A stretch of DNA of 64,000 bases, from contig NZ_CP097291.1 in assembly GCF_027595165.1 (NCBI RefSeq), positions 1,426,001 through 1,490,000 on the forward strand, read 5' to 3'. This document shows, one piece after another, positions 45,921 to 54,553 of the stretch. Below the pieces are notes generated by a model. The model was not told the origin of the DNA. It made no database searches and saw only the letters and a list, made by a program, of their open reading frames with translations. The position numbers were made by a program, and so were the translations under genes. The DNA is from Providencia sp. PROV188 (lineage in GTDB: Bacteria > Pseudomonadota > Gammaproteobacteria > Enterobacterales > Enterobacteriaceae). Every line of letters begins with the position of its first letter. The first letter of the stretch is position 1.

Positions 45921-47056
45921 GATTATTGTTCGAAGATCAAATCGTTAGTGAGAACGCTAGCTCGAATGATAGCTTGGCTCGGTGCTATGTGCGTGCTTGT
46001 GCCAGCGAGTGCTTGATAGGTAATGTCAGCACGAAAATGGTGTTGCTCGATACGAGGACGCAGCAATTTCCGGTCAGTATCACGGACGGCAATGAACCCG
46101 ACGACAACTGCTATGTGGTGTCCCCCCAAACAGCCTACAGTGGTTATGCCCGCGAGGAAATCAAACGCCTTGGTCACCCCTATCTGACTTGGCCGTTGAA
46201 GCTGCTGACTCAAGCTGTCGAACGCTTACTAAATGCGGGTAAGGTCAACAAATTGGTGCAGGTAAACAACTGGTTACTATCGACCAATCTTTATCCAGAT
46301 GATTGGGATGTTACTGAATTACCGGCAATCACGGCACTGCTGAGGCAAAACTTTCCTGAGCATGGAATTGGTTTTCGTTCGCTTAATGATTTCAGTAATC
46401 GTGCATTGCGCCAAAGCCTACAAAATCACGGATACTTGTGTATACCTAGCCGACAAGTTTACTTATTTGATGGTCGAGCAGGGGAGCAAGCGCTGTTTCT
46501 CAAACACCACAATACTCGGCTGGATGCCACTTTATTGCGGCGCAGCCCATATACCGTCGTACCTGGTAACGAATTGAATGATGACGATTTCAAAAGAATA
46601 GAGCATCTTTATAACCTGCTTTATTTGGATAAATATTGCACACTGAATCCCCATTATAGTGCGCAATGGATGCAGCAGGGACAGCGTGAGGGTTGGCTAG
46701 AAATCCGCGCTTTACGTAACGCAGAAGGGCGTATTGACGGCGCATTGGGTTGGTTTTCATCTTCCACTGTGATCAGCACGCCAATAGTGGGTTATGACAC
46801 CGCGTTACCCCAACGGCTTGGGCTGTATCGACAATTGACTCGTTTGTGCTTGCAAGAAGCGGCTGAGCGTCGTCAGGTGCTGAACTTTAGCTCTGGCGCG
46901 GCTGAGTTCAAGCGCTTGCGGGGTGGTGAGCCACAGATCGAATACAGCCTAGTCTACGTCGCCCATTTATCTTGGGGACGACGCCTTGTATGGAAGGTGC
47001 TGAGTGCTCTGTTACATGGTATCGGTGTGCCGATGATGAGGAAGCTAAAACTGTGA
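45917..47056 (+). CDS. GNAT/FemAB-like acyltransferase
   Basis: A 379-residue protein. The C-terminal half (about 210-355) looks like an acyltransferase domain: GWLEIRALRNAEGRIDGALGWF, VGYDTALPQRLGLYRQLTRLCLQEAAERRQVLNFSSGAAEFKRLRGGEP. The N-terminal half has no recognised domain. A role as acyl- or aminoacyltransferase in a pathway with its operon partners is inferred. It overlaps the ATP-grasp gene (ATGA) and the Rieske gene (GTGA), each by 4 bp, so all three are translated together. Confidence 0.75.
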   Translation: MRLLFEDQIVSENASSNDSLARCYVRACASECLIGNVSTKMVLLDTRTQQFPVSITDGNEPDDNCYVVSPQTAYSGYAREEIKRLGHPYLTWPLKLLTQAVERLLNAGKVNKLVQVNNWLLSTNLYPDDWDVTELPAITALLRQNFPEHGIGFRSLNDFSNRALRQSLQNHGYLCIPSRQVYLFDGRAGEQALFLKHHNTRLDATLLRRSPYTVVPGNELNDDDFKRIEHLYNLLYLDKYCTLNPHYSAQWMQQGQREGWLEIRALRNAEGRIDGALGWFSSSTVISTPIVGYDTALPQRLGLYRQLTRLCLQEAAERRQVLNFSSGAAEFKRLRGGEPQIEYSLVYVAHLSWGRRLVWKVLSALLHGIGVPMMRKLKL

Positions 47057-48057
47057 AGCCGTTTGAACATCGATGGTGGCCTGTGGCTATCAGCGACAAA
47101 TTGCGAAACCAACCGGTGGCTTGCCAGCTACATGACACCCCGCTGGTGCTGTTTCGCGACAATGACGGGCATGCTGCTGCGCTACCCGATCGTTGTCCGC
47201 ATCGTTTTGCACCATTGAGCGCGGGAAAAGTTTGTGATGGGCTGATTGAATGTCCTTATCATGGCTGGCAGTTTTCTGCCGATGGGCGTTGTACGCGAGT
47301 GCCTGGTACTGAACTTGCGGCGGGAAGTAAGCCGCTGCTTGAGAGTTTTCCTTGTTGCGAAGCTCACGGGCTAGTTTGGATTAGCCTGAGCATGGAGCGT
47401 CCGCAGATCCCGCCAGTTGCTCCTTCCGATAACTCGCAGAGAGTCGATACATTTTGGATCACCGATGAAGTGCAGTGTTCGCTGCAAGACGCCGCAGAGA
47501 ATTTTCTCGATGGTTTTCACACCCATTTTGTTCACTCTGGCTGGATCCGTCACGACCGGCAACGGCAACAAATCAGCGTCCGAGTTCGCCCTCTGGCTGA
47601 TGGCGTCGAAGCCGTGTATAGCGAAGAGGGCAAACAGTCAGGATTTATTTCTCGATTGTTTGAACGTGACCGCGGTGTCAGTATGGGGCGTTTTCGTCTG
47701 CCGTGTCTGGCAGAAATTGAGTACCGTGACCGTAGTGACGAGCTCAATCTGCTGGTTAGCGCTTGGTTAGTACCTTGTGGAAATGAGCAGTTACGCCTAT
47801 TTGCACGAATAGCGACTCGGCAGGGCAAGCTTCCGGCAGTCATTAAACGTTATGTATTGAGCAAGTTATTCCGCGTGATCCTCCGTCAAGACCGCCAAAT
47901 ATTGGAAAAAGTCAGCGCCAATAAATTGCGTTTTCAAGGAACCTTACCGACACCGCTCGATGGTGAGCAAGATCTACTAGGGCCAAGTATTCGCCAATTA
48001 CTTGAAGATGGTGAGCCGCTGATGTTTGAGGAGCGGAAGTTCTGTTTTCGGCTTTAA
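47053..48057 (+). CDS. Rieske-type aromatic-ring/amine oxygenase, alpha subunit
   Basis: A 334-residue oxygenase. The Rieske [2Fe-2S] site is complete: Cys48-x-His50 (RCPHRFAPLS) and Cys67-x2-His70 (CPYHGWQF). The mononuclear iron motif is Asp153-x2-His156-x4-His161 (ENFLDGFHTHFVH). It resembles single-component VanA/PaO-like oxygenases, which need an electron-transfer reductase; none is encoded here. The start is the GTG at 47053, overlapping the previous stop; the ATG at 46972 lies deep inside the upstream gene. Last gene of a three-gene operon with a terminator. Confidence 0.9.
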   Translation: MKPFEHRWWPVAISDKLRNQPVACQLHDTPLVLFRDNDGHAAALPDRCPHRFAPLSAGKVCDGLIECPYHGWQFSADGRCTRVPGTELAAGSKPLLESFPCCEAHGLVWISLSMERPQIPPVAPSDNSQRVDTFWITDEVQCSLQDAAENFLDGFHTHFVHSGWIRHDRQRQQISVRVRPLADGVEAVYSEEGKQSGFISRLFERDRGVSMGRFRLPCLAEIEYRDRSDELNLLVSAWLVPCGNEQLRLFARIATRQGKLPAVIKRYVLSKLFRVILRQDRQILEKVSANKLRFQGTLPTPLDGEQDLLGPSIRQLLEDGEPLMFEERKFCFRL

Positions 48058-48099
48058 GTCACAGCGAGGAATATTGTATATGCTTTCCAGACATATTTG

Positions 48100-48121
48100 G
48101 AGCCTATAAAAAGGCTCTTTT
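48100..48121 (+). terminator. Terminator of the ATP-grasp/GNAT/Rieske operon
   Basis: GAGCC / GGCTC with an 8-base AT loop, followed by TTTT, 42 bp after the Rieske stop. Short stem, moderate strength. Confidence 0.6.
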
Positions 48122-48328
48122 CATAGGTTCAGTGCCATCAACCCCATCTCATCATTTTTCTCAAGTATAAGCCTTCAATTGTATTACTCAGCACTACTCA
48201 TTGGTTTCAAAAGAAATAATTGCAGAAGTTTTTAATGAGAATAAGTCTCATTATTATATTTTCGTACCAGTACAGTGTGATAGTAAATACGCGGTATGGG
48301 AATGTTCATACGTCAACACTATTCATGG

Positions 48329-48359
48329 CGTTGACGTGTGTCAACGATTTGTATATTAT
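48329..48359 (+). promoter_or_regulatory. Promoter with overlapping palindromic operator for the HicA/HicB-like pair
   Basis: The -35 TTGACG (48331-48336) and -10 TATTAT (48354-48359) are separated by 17 bp. The -35 lies inside a perfect palindrome CGTTGAC-GTG(T)-GTCAACG (48329-48346); another half-site CGTCAAC is at 48311-48317. The layout is typical of an autorepressed toxin-antitoxin promoter. Confidence 0.75.
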
Positions 48360-48377
48360 TAGCACACCAGGAGGCTG

Positions 48378-48614
48378 ATGAGCAAAAAGCACCCTAACAA
48401 AGAAGTACGTGAGGCTCTCCGTTATGCAGAGGAAAAGGGCTGGATCGTTGAAGACGCGACGGGGCATCCTTTCTGTACTGTTAAATGTGGAAATGCTGAT
48501 CATGGACGAACTCACGCGATGAGCGTAAACAGCACACCCAAAAATCCGGAAGTGCACGCAAAGCAAATCCGTAGAATGGTTGACCGCTGTACCCCGAGGA
48601 AACCTAAGGGTTGA
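48378..48614 (+). CDS. HicA-like small protein, putative toxin
   Basis: A 78-residue protein with a strong AGGAGG ribosome site. The blocks EALRYAEEKGWIVEDATGHPFCTVKCG and NPEVHAKQIRRMVDRC resemble a family of HicA-like (dsRBD-fold) toxins with an extended Cys-containing middle, as I recall them, always followed by a HicB-like gene with a DNA-binding domain. The catalytic His of HicA may be in GHPF. Toxicity is inferred from size, pairing and operator only. Confidence 0.7.
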   Translation: MSKKHPNKEVREALRYAEEKGWIVEDATGHPFCTVKCGNADHGRTHAMSVNSTPKNPEVHAKQIRRMVDRCTPRKPKG

Positions 48615-48630
48615 TCCGGTTGTTTAAGGC

Positions 48631-48651
48631 AAGGCGGGTAACCGCCTTTTT
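48631..48651 (+). terminator. Terminator-like hairpin between the putative toxin and antitoxin genes
   Basis: AAGGCGG / CCGCCTT with a GTAA tetraloop, then TTTG, only 9 bp before the antitoxin ribosome site. It could attenuate the transcript or stabilise the upstream mRNA end. Confidence 0.6.
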
Positions 48652-48666
48652 GATGAGGAGAGCGGA

Positions 48667-49218
48667 ATGGAACTCTACAATTTCACCCTAACGTTATCAG
48701 GTGTTCAAATGGAGACAGAGGGACTTGCGGGTGCTCTGTATACCAACGGCTGTGATGATGCGCTAATTTGCTACTACGGTAGTTCAGTGTATTTAGAATT
48801 TGACAGAGAAGCGAAAAGCTTAGATTTAGCAATCAAATCAGCGATTAATGACATTGAAACGGCAGGTATTGGGGCTGTCGTTGAGTCGGTGGACTCGGCT
48901 CTAGTTGGTTTGAGTGATATTGCCCAACTTTCCGGTTTAACTCGCCAAGCCATTGCTTTACTAAAAGACGGCTCACGAGGTAAAGGTGATTTCCCTTGTC
49001 CTATCCAACGTATTAGTGGTCAATCACCACTTTGGGATTGGTCAGACGTTGCTAAATGGTTGAATGATAGCGGCCGCCTCGACAGTAAAGGCGTTCAGGC
49101 TCGAGAACAGTTGGTGTGTAATGCACATATATTGAGTAAGTGGAACCTTGCGTTAAGAATGCGGTCATTTGGAAACATTAAAGAAGTAGAATCAATCGCA
49201 TATTCACTTATTTCATAA
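48667..49218 (+). CDS. HicB-like DNA-binding protein, putative antitoxin
   Basis: A 183-residue protein. An N-terminal domain of about 75 residues (YNFTLTLSGVQ...YTNGCDDALICYYGSSVYLEFDREA) is followed by a helix-turn-helix region (VGLSDIAQLSGLTRQAIALLKDGSRG...LWDWSDVAKWL, about 80-130). The pairing with the upstream HicA-like gene and the operator at the -35 suggest it is the autorepressing antitoxin. GAGGAG ribosome site. The C-terminal 50 residues are helical with no known role. Confidence 0.7.
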   Translation: MELYNFTLTLSGVQMETEGLAGALYTNGCDDALICYYGSSVYLEFDREAKSLDLAIKSAINDIETAGIGAVVESVDSALVGLSDIAQLSGLTRQAIALLKDGSRGKGDFPCPIQRISGQSPLWDWSDVAKWLNDSGRLDSKGVQAREQLVCNAHILSKWNLALRMRSFGNIKEVESIAYSLIS

Positions 49219-49242
49219 TATTTGATCTTTGAGGACGTTACG

Positions 49243-49725
49243 ATGACCCACTTTTATCAACTAACAGCAACGAGCCTTGGTGGGCAGCGCATTTCTATGG
49301 CGGACTACGCGGGTAAGGTGGTTTTAGTTGTAAATACAGCTAGCCATTGTGGTTTTACACCGCAATACGAAGGTCTTGAAGCACTCTACAAAAAATATTC
49401 AGATCAGGGTTTGGTGGTGCTTGGCTTTCCTTGCAACCAATTCGGGAAACAGGAACCTGGCGGCGCAGAGGAAATCGAGCAAACCTGTTACATTAATTAC
49501 GGTGTGAGCTTTCCGATGTTCGAGAAAATAGACGTCAATGGAAGTGCAGCGCACCCAGTATTTCGTTATCTAAAAAGTGAGTTGCCGGGGCTGTTGGGTG
49601 GCCGGATTATGTGGAATTTCACCAAATTCCTGATTGGACGCGATGGTAAACCGCTAAAGCGTTTCGCTCCGTTTACGACCCCTGAAAAAATGGAAGCGGC
49701 GATAGTTGCCGCACTTGGAATTTGA
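49243..49725 (+). CDS. Glutathione peroxidase family protein (BtuE-like)
   Basis: A 160-residue thioredoxin-fold peroxidase that reduces hydroperoxides. It has the catalytic Cys in NTASHCGFTPQYEGLE (about 36), the Gln of FPCNQFGKQEPG and the Trp-Asn of MWNFTKFLIGRDG, the full catalytic tetrad. The start at 49243 follows GAGG. It lies 24 bp after the antitoxin-like gene, perhaps by read-through; the functional link is doubtful. Confidence 0.93.
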   Translation: MTHFYQLTATSLGGQRISMADYAGKVVLVVNTASHCGFTPQYEGLEALYKKYSDQGLVVLGFPCNQFGKQEPGGAEEIEQTCYINYGVSFPMFEKIDVNGSAAHPVFRYLKSELPGLLGGRIMWNFTKFLIGRDGKPLKRFAPFTTPEKMEAAIVAALGI

Positions 49726-49767
49726 GCGTTCGGACATTCTAGCTATTTCATGCAGATAATCTTAGGG

Positions 49768-50829
49768 CTATTTCCCTGTCCCCGAATTCTGTAACTCATT
49801 TTCCATAATCATCACTTTCTTTTGGGCGCGCTCGTCGCCTTGTTTCGCGGCGAGCCGATACCAATATAAGGCTTTCGTATCATCTTGCGATACGCCCATT
49901 CCATATTGATAGCACGCTCCGCTGGCATACTGTGCATCGCGGCTGCGTTGGTTGGCGGCCTTGATAAACCACTGGCAGGCTTTAGCTTGGTCAGCGGTGA
50001 TGCCATCACCTCGAGCATAAATTAACGCTAAATTAAATTGGGCGGACACTTCCCCTTGCTGAGCGGCTTGGGTTAACCACTTAATGGCGGAAGCGGTATC
50101 GCGTTTGGTGCCTTGCCCTGCTAAGTAGAGCATACCTAAGCTATTTTGTGCGGGAGAGAAACCTAATTCCGCAGAGCGCGTAAAATACTGAAACGCAGCG
50201 GGGTAATTGACTTTGTCATACATCCCCGTTGCTGCTTGATAACCTAATAAATAGAGCGCTTGTGGCTGATTTTTCTCAGCCAGTGCGAGGTAGATTTGAT
50301 TGGCTTTTTGGGGATCTTTATCTCCGATTACGCCTTTTTCATACCAATAAGCTAAAGTTAGCTGCGCTGCGGGTAACTGTTGTGCTGCGGCTTTTTCTAG
50401 CCAGCTTAATGCTTGTTGTGGATTTTTCTCTAACAGGTTTGGAATACCTTCTAGAGTATATTCCGCCATATTCATTTGACCAATAGGGTCGCCTGCGTTG
50501 GCTGCCGCTTCCATCCAAAGCAACATCTCTTTGGGATTTTTACCGATGCCAGCCCCTTGCTGGTACATCAGGGCGAGGTTGATTTGTGCCTTGGTAAAAT
50601 TTTGACTGGCAGAAAGTTTATACCAATAGGCGGCTTTATCTAACTGACCGTGAGATTGATAAAACATCGCTAAATTAAACTGAGCTTCAGCTTGCCCGCT
50701 ATCGGCTAATTGCGTGAGTGTTTTTTCATCCACAATTGAAGAAGGTGCAACAGGGGCGACAGTTTTAGCATGGCTCATGTTAATAAAAAGCGAGCAAAAG
50801 ATAATGAAGGGGAAGATAAACTGTTTCAC
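49768..50829 (-). CDS. Sel1-repeat (tetratricopeptide-like) secreted protein
   Basis: A 353-residue protein with a signal peptide (ending NMSHA) and about eight Sel1-like repeats of 36 residues: AQFNLAMFYQSHGQLDKAAYWYKLSA, AQINLALMYQQGAGIGKNPKEMLLWMEAA, and similar to the end. Sel1 proteins are scaffolds for periplasmic or surface complexes; partners are unknown. It is convergent with the peroxidase gene. No adjacent gene suggests a partner. Confidence 0.92.
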   Translation of the reverse strand: MKQFIFPFIIFCSLFINMSHAKTVAPVAPSSIVDEKTLTQLADSGQAEAQFNLAMFYQSHGQLDKAAYWYKLSASQNFTKAQINLALMYQQGAGIGKNPKEMLLWMEAAANAGDPIGQMNMAEYTLEGIPNLLEKNPQQALSWLEKAAAQQLPAAQLTLAYWYEKGVIGDKDPQKANQIYLALAEKNQPQALYLLGYQAATGMYDKVNYPAAFQYFTRSAELGFSPAQNSLGMLYLAGQGTKRDTASAIKWLTQAAQQGEVSAQFNLALIYARGDGITADQAKACQWFIKAANQRSRDAQYASGACYQYGMGVSQDDTKALYWYRLAAKQGDERAQKKVMIMENELQNSGTGK

Positions 50830-51166
50830 TGAGCTTCCTTGGGATGAATTTTAGCCATTTATTCCTAGTGGATAGGTTAACGGGTTGCTGTTAGCGGTGC
50901 AATTGCCATTCTTGCTATTCTGAAAATTATTTTTACGCATTAAACGAAGATAAATCATGATGTTATAAAAAAGATTAAAAATAATTAAAAAAAAGATGAA
51001 CCTTTTAAGTCTATCAAGGGTCTTAATTACATATATATCACTGTTTGCTTGTGTAAACATTCATATATTTACCCTCAACATTCATTTCTTTACATGAAGT
51101 AATGCAATAATGCATCTATATCGTGTAGTTTGAATTAGTAGTACGATCCTTAATAGAATGCATTAT

Positions 51167-51195
51167 GCCCAGTTTTAGTCGCTGGGCTTTTTTTT
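51167..51195 (+). terminator. Orphan intrinsic terminator, possible sRNA 3' end
   Basis: GCCCAG / CTGGGC with a 9-base loop and nine T. The nearest plus-strand gene upstream ends 1.4 kb away and an opposing gene lies between, so the transcript it ends should start within about 300 bp upstream. Sequence family not recognised. Confidence 0.7.
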
Positions 51196-51789
51196 TGCAT
51201 AAAATATGACTCTTCTTGCAAATACCGCTTTATTTTTATTTCACTCCGCTATTTCGTTCGATAAATAAACACGTAATAGTGACATCAATAAATAATCACC
51301 TATCTAAATTCATTTTCTATTCAGTTTTTATTATCACGAAGGCGAAATATCCGCAGGGTGCCGCGCGGTATGTTTGTAGTGTATATAGGGTGTTACTCTG
51401 CGAGTAAAATGATTAAAGATAGAACAATATGCTTAACATATAGTGAACAAGTGATTATTTAATGGGCGATAATAATTTCATGATTTTTTAAAAAATTGAA
51501 GTTAATCACGATAACGATCCATAGATGTAGTAATTAACACTAGCTAATTCTTTAGTTTTGGTGCATAAATAGCATATATTGCTTAATTGATTATTCTGTT
51601 TGGATTGGCATATATTCGCTGTAATGCTGAATAAATAATCAAATATGCTTTAACTCATTGAATTTTATGTTCGCGATTCATAAACAATATTTACACACAG
51701 TTTTGTTTGTTTTGAGGTCAGGGATTGATACTCCTCCTACCAAAAGTGAATCTTCTAAAGCTTGAATTCTTGAGACCATAACAATGCGA

Positions 51790-51819
51790 GGGTGCAGACA
51801 GCGTCCCGTGGTTTTTTTT
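51790..51819 (+). promoter_or_regulatory. Possible attenuator hairpin in the dtpA leader
   Basis: GGGTGC / GCGTCCC can pair with one bulge, and a T8 run (51812-51819) follows four bases later, 31 bp before the dtpA start. It may be a weak leader terminator; the stem is imperfect. Confidence 0.35.
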
Positions 51820-51850
51820 GCATACGTACAGGTTGTATTAGAGGTAACTT

Positions 51851-53320
51851 GTGTCCACAACAAATAACAAAGAGGAAGTCAGTCTTAACGCGTTTAAGCA
51901 ACCTCGTTCATTCTATCTCATCTTTTCTATCGAACTCTGGGAACGTTTTGGTTACTACGGTCTTCAGGGGATCCTCCCAATTTATCTCAGCCAAGTGCTT
52001 GGCATGTCGGAAGCGGAATCTATCACGCTGTTCGCGGCATTCTCTGCACTGGTTTATGGCTTCGTTGCCATCGGTGGTTGGTTAGGGGATAAAGTTTTAG
52101 GGACTAAGCGCGCGATTGTCCTTGGGACGGTAGTGTTGATTGTCGGTTATGCCTTCGTTGCCTACTCTGGGCATGATGTGTCGATGGTTTACCTCGGTCT
52201 AGCTACCATCGCGGTAGGTAACGGTCTGTTTAAAGCGAACCCATCATCATTATTATCTACCTGTTATGACAAAAATGACCCACGTTTGGACGGTGCATTC
52301 ACCATGTACTATATGTCCGTTAACATTGGTTCATTCTTCTCAATGCTGGCAACGCCATGGTTAGCCAAACATTACGGTTGGGATGTCGCATTCTCCCTCA
52401 GCGTAGTGGGTCTGATCATCACCTTAATTAACTTCTACATGTGCAAAAAATGGGTCGCAGACCACGGTTCAAAACCGGACTTTGCACCTGTTGTTATCTC
52501 CAAATTACTGATGACTATCGTCGGTGTGGTTGCACTGATTGCGATTTCAAACTGGTTACTGCACAACTTAGGTATTGCACGTGCGGCACTGGCGGTGATT
52601 TCTCTGGGTATTTTAGTTATCTTTATCAAAGAGATGATGGCACTTAAAGGTATTGCTCGTCGCCGTATGGTGGTCGCATTGATCCTGATGCTCGAAGCAA
52701 TTGTTTTCTTCGTACTGTATAGCCAAATGCCAACCTCACTGAACTTCTTCGCACTGCATAACGTAGAGCACGAAGTTTTCGGTTTTGCGATTGAGCCTGC
52801 TCAGTATCAAGCCTTAAACCCATTATGGATTATGATTGGTAGCCCAATTTTGGCGGCAATCTATAACAAAATGGGCGATAACTTACCGATGCCACATAAA
52901 TTCGCTATCGGGATGTTACTGTGTTCAGCGGCGTTCTTAGTACTGCCATTAGGGGCAAAATTTGCGAACGAAGCGGGTATTGTTTCTGTTCAATGGTTGG
53001 TTATCTGCTACGGTTTCCAAAGTATCGGTGAGCTGATGATTTCAGGTTTGGGTCTGGCGATGGTGGCACAGTTAGTTCCACAACGTCTGATGGGCTTTAT
53101 CATGGGCGCATGGTTCTTAACTAACTCTGCAGCGGCATTTATCGCGGGTTATGTTGCTTCTATGGCAGCAGCGCCTCAAGGTGAGATCACCAGCAAAGTT
53201 GAATCACTGGCTGTCTACAGTGATGTCTTTATGAAGATTGGTCTGGTAACGGGTGCAATTGCTATTGTGATGGTATTTACCGCGCCGTTATTAAACCGTA
53301 TGACGCAAGAACAGCATTAA
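51851..53320 (+). CDS. dtpA: Dipeptide/tripeptide permease DtpA (TppB), POT family
   Basis: A 489-residue proton-coupled oligopeptide transporter with 14 helices. The POT motif [15 protein letters not shown] (ExxERFxYYG) near residue 23 and [17 protein letters not shown] are diagnostic. The start is GTG at 51851 behind GAGGT. Takes up di- and tripeptides; a functional companion to PepT further right. Followed by a bidirectional terminator. Confidence 0.95.
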   Translation: MSTTNNKEEVSLNAFKQPRSFYLIFSIELWERFGYYGLQGILPIYLSQVLGMSEAESITLFAAFSALVYGFVAIGGWLGDKVLGTKRAIVLGTVVLIVGYAFVAYSGHDVSMVYLGLATIAVGNGLFKANPSSLLSTCYDKNDPRLDGAFTMYYMSVNIGSFFSMLATPWLAKHYGWDVAFSLSVVGLIITLINFYMCKKWVADHGSKPDFAPVVISKLLMTIVGVVALIAISNWLLHNLGIARAALAVISLGILVIFIKEMMALKGIARRRMVVALILMLEAIVFFVLYSQMPTSLNFFALHNVEHEVFGFAIEPAQYQALNPLWIMIGSPILAAIYNKMGDNLPMPHKFAIGMLLCSAAFLVLPLGAKFANEAGIVSVQWLVICYGFQSIGELMISGLGLAMVAQLVPQRLMGFIMGAWFLTNSAAAFIAGYVASMAAAPQGEITSKVESLAVYSDVFMKIGLVTGAIAIVMVFTAPLLNRMTQEQH

Positions 53321-53344
53321 TTTGTTCTGTCAGTGATAAAATTG

Positions 53345-53374
53345 AAAAGGGCGATAAAAATATCGCCCTTTTTT
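53345..53374. terminator. Bidirectional terminator between dtpA and the FBPase gene
   Basis: AAAAGGGCGATA / TATCGCCCTTTTTT with an AAAA loop, between convergent genes; a T run on each strand. Confidence 0.93.
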
Positions 53375-53399
53375 AATGCATGATTATTCAAAGCATCCG

Positions 53400-54383
53400 C
53401 TATTTAAAATAGCGATTACTAATTAACTTCATGGAGCGGTTATTGCCGTTGACTAAAATGGTGCTCGCGCTGCGGCTATGCAGATCATTCGAGATACCAT
53501 TCATCAGTACTGTTGGGGTGATAGCAGTTGCCGAGAAAATTACATCGGACGTATTCACCATCATATCCAACGTTAAAATTTCCCCAATTTCGATGCCCAT
53601 CTGTTGGCAACGAATGGCTTCTTGCGCCGCTAACAGTTTATTTTGTTCGGTGTCTTCTTTGGCTTTGTTACGTGGAACAAGGCGTGCTTGCATGTCGCCA
53701 CCTAATGCGCGGGCAATGGCTGCACTAATAATGCCTTCTGGTGCACCGCCGATACCATACATCATATCAATAGGGTGCTCAGGTAAGATTGTCAGTAGTG
53801 ATGCCAGAACATCGCCATCAGGGATAGTGATGACATTAGCGCCAAAATTACGGATGGTTTTAATAATGTGCTGGTGGCGAGGTTTATCGAGAATGGCAAT
53901 GTTGAGCATGGAAATGGGTTTATCCAATGCGGCAGAGAGAAATTCGAGGTTCTTCTCTAATGGATTTTTTAGGTGAACGGCATCTTTTGCTGCTGCGCCG
54001 ACGACCATTTTCTCCATATACATATCGGGGGCTTGCAGTAATGTTCCTGTTGGGGCTGCCGCCAAAACGGCAATCGCATTGTGCTCATTACATGCCACCA
54101 TACGGGTGCCATCAATGGGGTCGACTGCGATATCTAAATGATGTTCGCTAGATTGCTTGCCGACTTGTTCACCAATATACAGCATTGGGGCTTCGTCAAT
54201 TTCCCCTTCGCCAATTACGATTTTTCCATGAAAATCAATCTCATTAAGTCGATTTCGCATGGCTTCAACCGCAGCGTTATCCGCTGCATTCTTATCTTGT
54301 TTCCCTACCCATTCAAACGCGGCAATGGCGGCAACTTCCGTCACTGATGCGATAGCAGACGCGAGTTCATCGCTAATTTTCAT
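53400..54383 (-). CDS. glpX: Class II fructose-1,6-bisphosphatase (GlpX/YggF family)
   Basis: A 327-residue Mg/Mn phosphatase of gluconeogenesis. The metal site IVIGEGEIDEAPMLYIGE and DIAVDPIDGTRM, then MYGIGGAPEGIISAA, are intact. It resembles both GlpX and YggF of E. coli and stands alone, not in a glpFKX operon, so it may be the YggF-type copy. The start at 54383 gives the usual N-terminus. Confidence 0.92.
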   Translation of the reverse strand: MKISDELASAIASVTEVAAIAAFEWVGKQDKNAADNAAVEAMRNRLNEIDFHGKIVIGEGEIDEAPMLYIGEQVGKQSSEHHLDIAVDPIDGTRMVACNEHNAIAVLAAAPTGTLLQAPDMYMEKMVVGAAAKDAVHLKNPLEKNLEFLSAALDKPISMLNIAILDKPRHQHIIKTIRNFGANVITIPDGDVLASLLTILPEHPIDMMYGIGGAPEGIISAAIARALGGDMQARLVPRNKAKEDTEQNKLLAAQEAIRCQQMGIEIGEILTLDMMVNTSDVIFSATAITPTVLMNGISNDLHSRSASTILVNGNNRSMKLISNRYFK

Positions 54384-54553
54384 TTTGGTGTGATTCCTAG
54401 GACTAAAAAATTATCGCGCTTATGATACGTTTTTTGCGATCAACTTGGTAATTTTTTGGCGAATAAAACGGCGTTTTATTGAGTTTGGAGAGGGGGAGTT
54501 AAGCTGATGGAAAGGGCGGAGCGAACCCCGCCATGTGATATATCAAAGATGCA

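Larger units (their letters stand above)
50830..51850. other. Intergenic region, 1,021 bp; orphan terminator and dtpA leader
   Basis: A very AT-rich gap between divergent Sel1 and dtpA genes. It holds an orphan plus-strand terminator (51167-51195) not attached to any gene, possible evidence of a small RNA, and a second hairpin with a T8 run close to dtpA. No protein gene was recognised; frames at 51216-51407 lack a ribosome site and protein character. Confidence 0.5.

Noticed and set aside
51216..51407. 63-codon frame in the gap before dtpA
   Set aside because: No ribosome site and no protein-like features.
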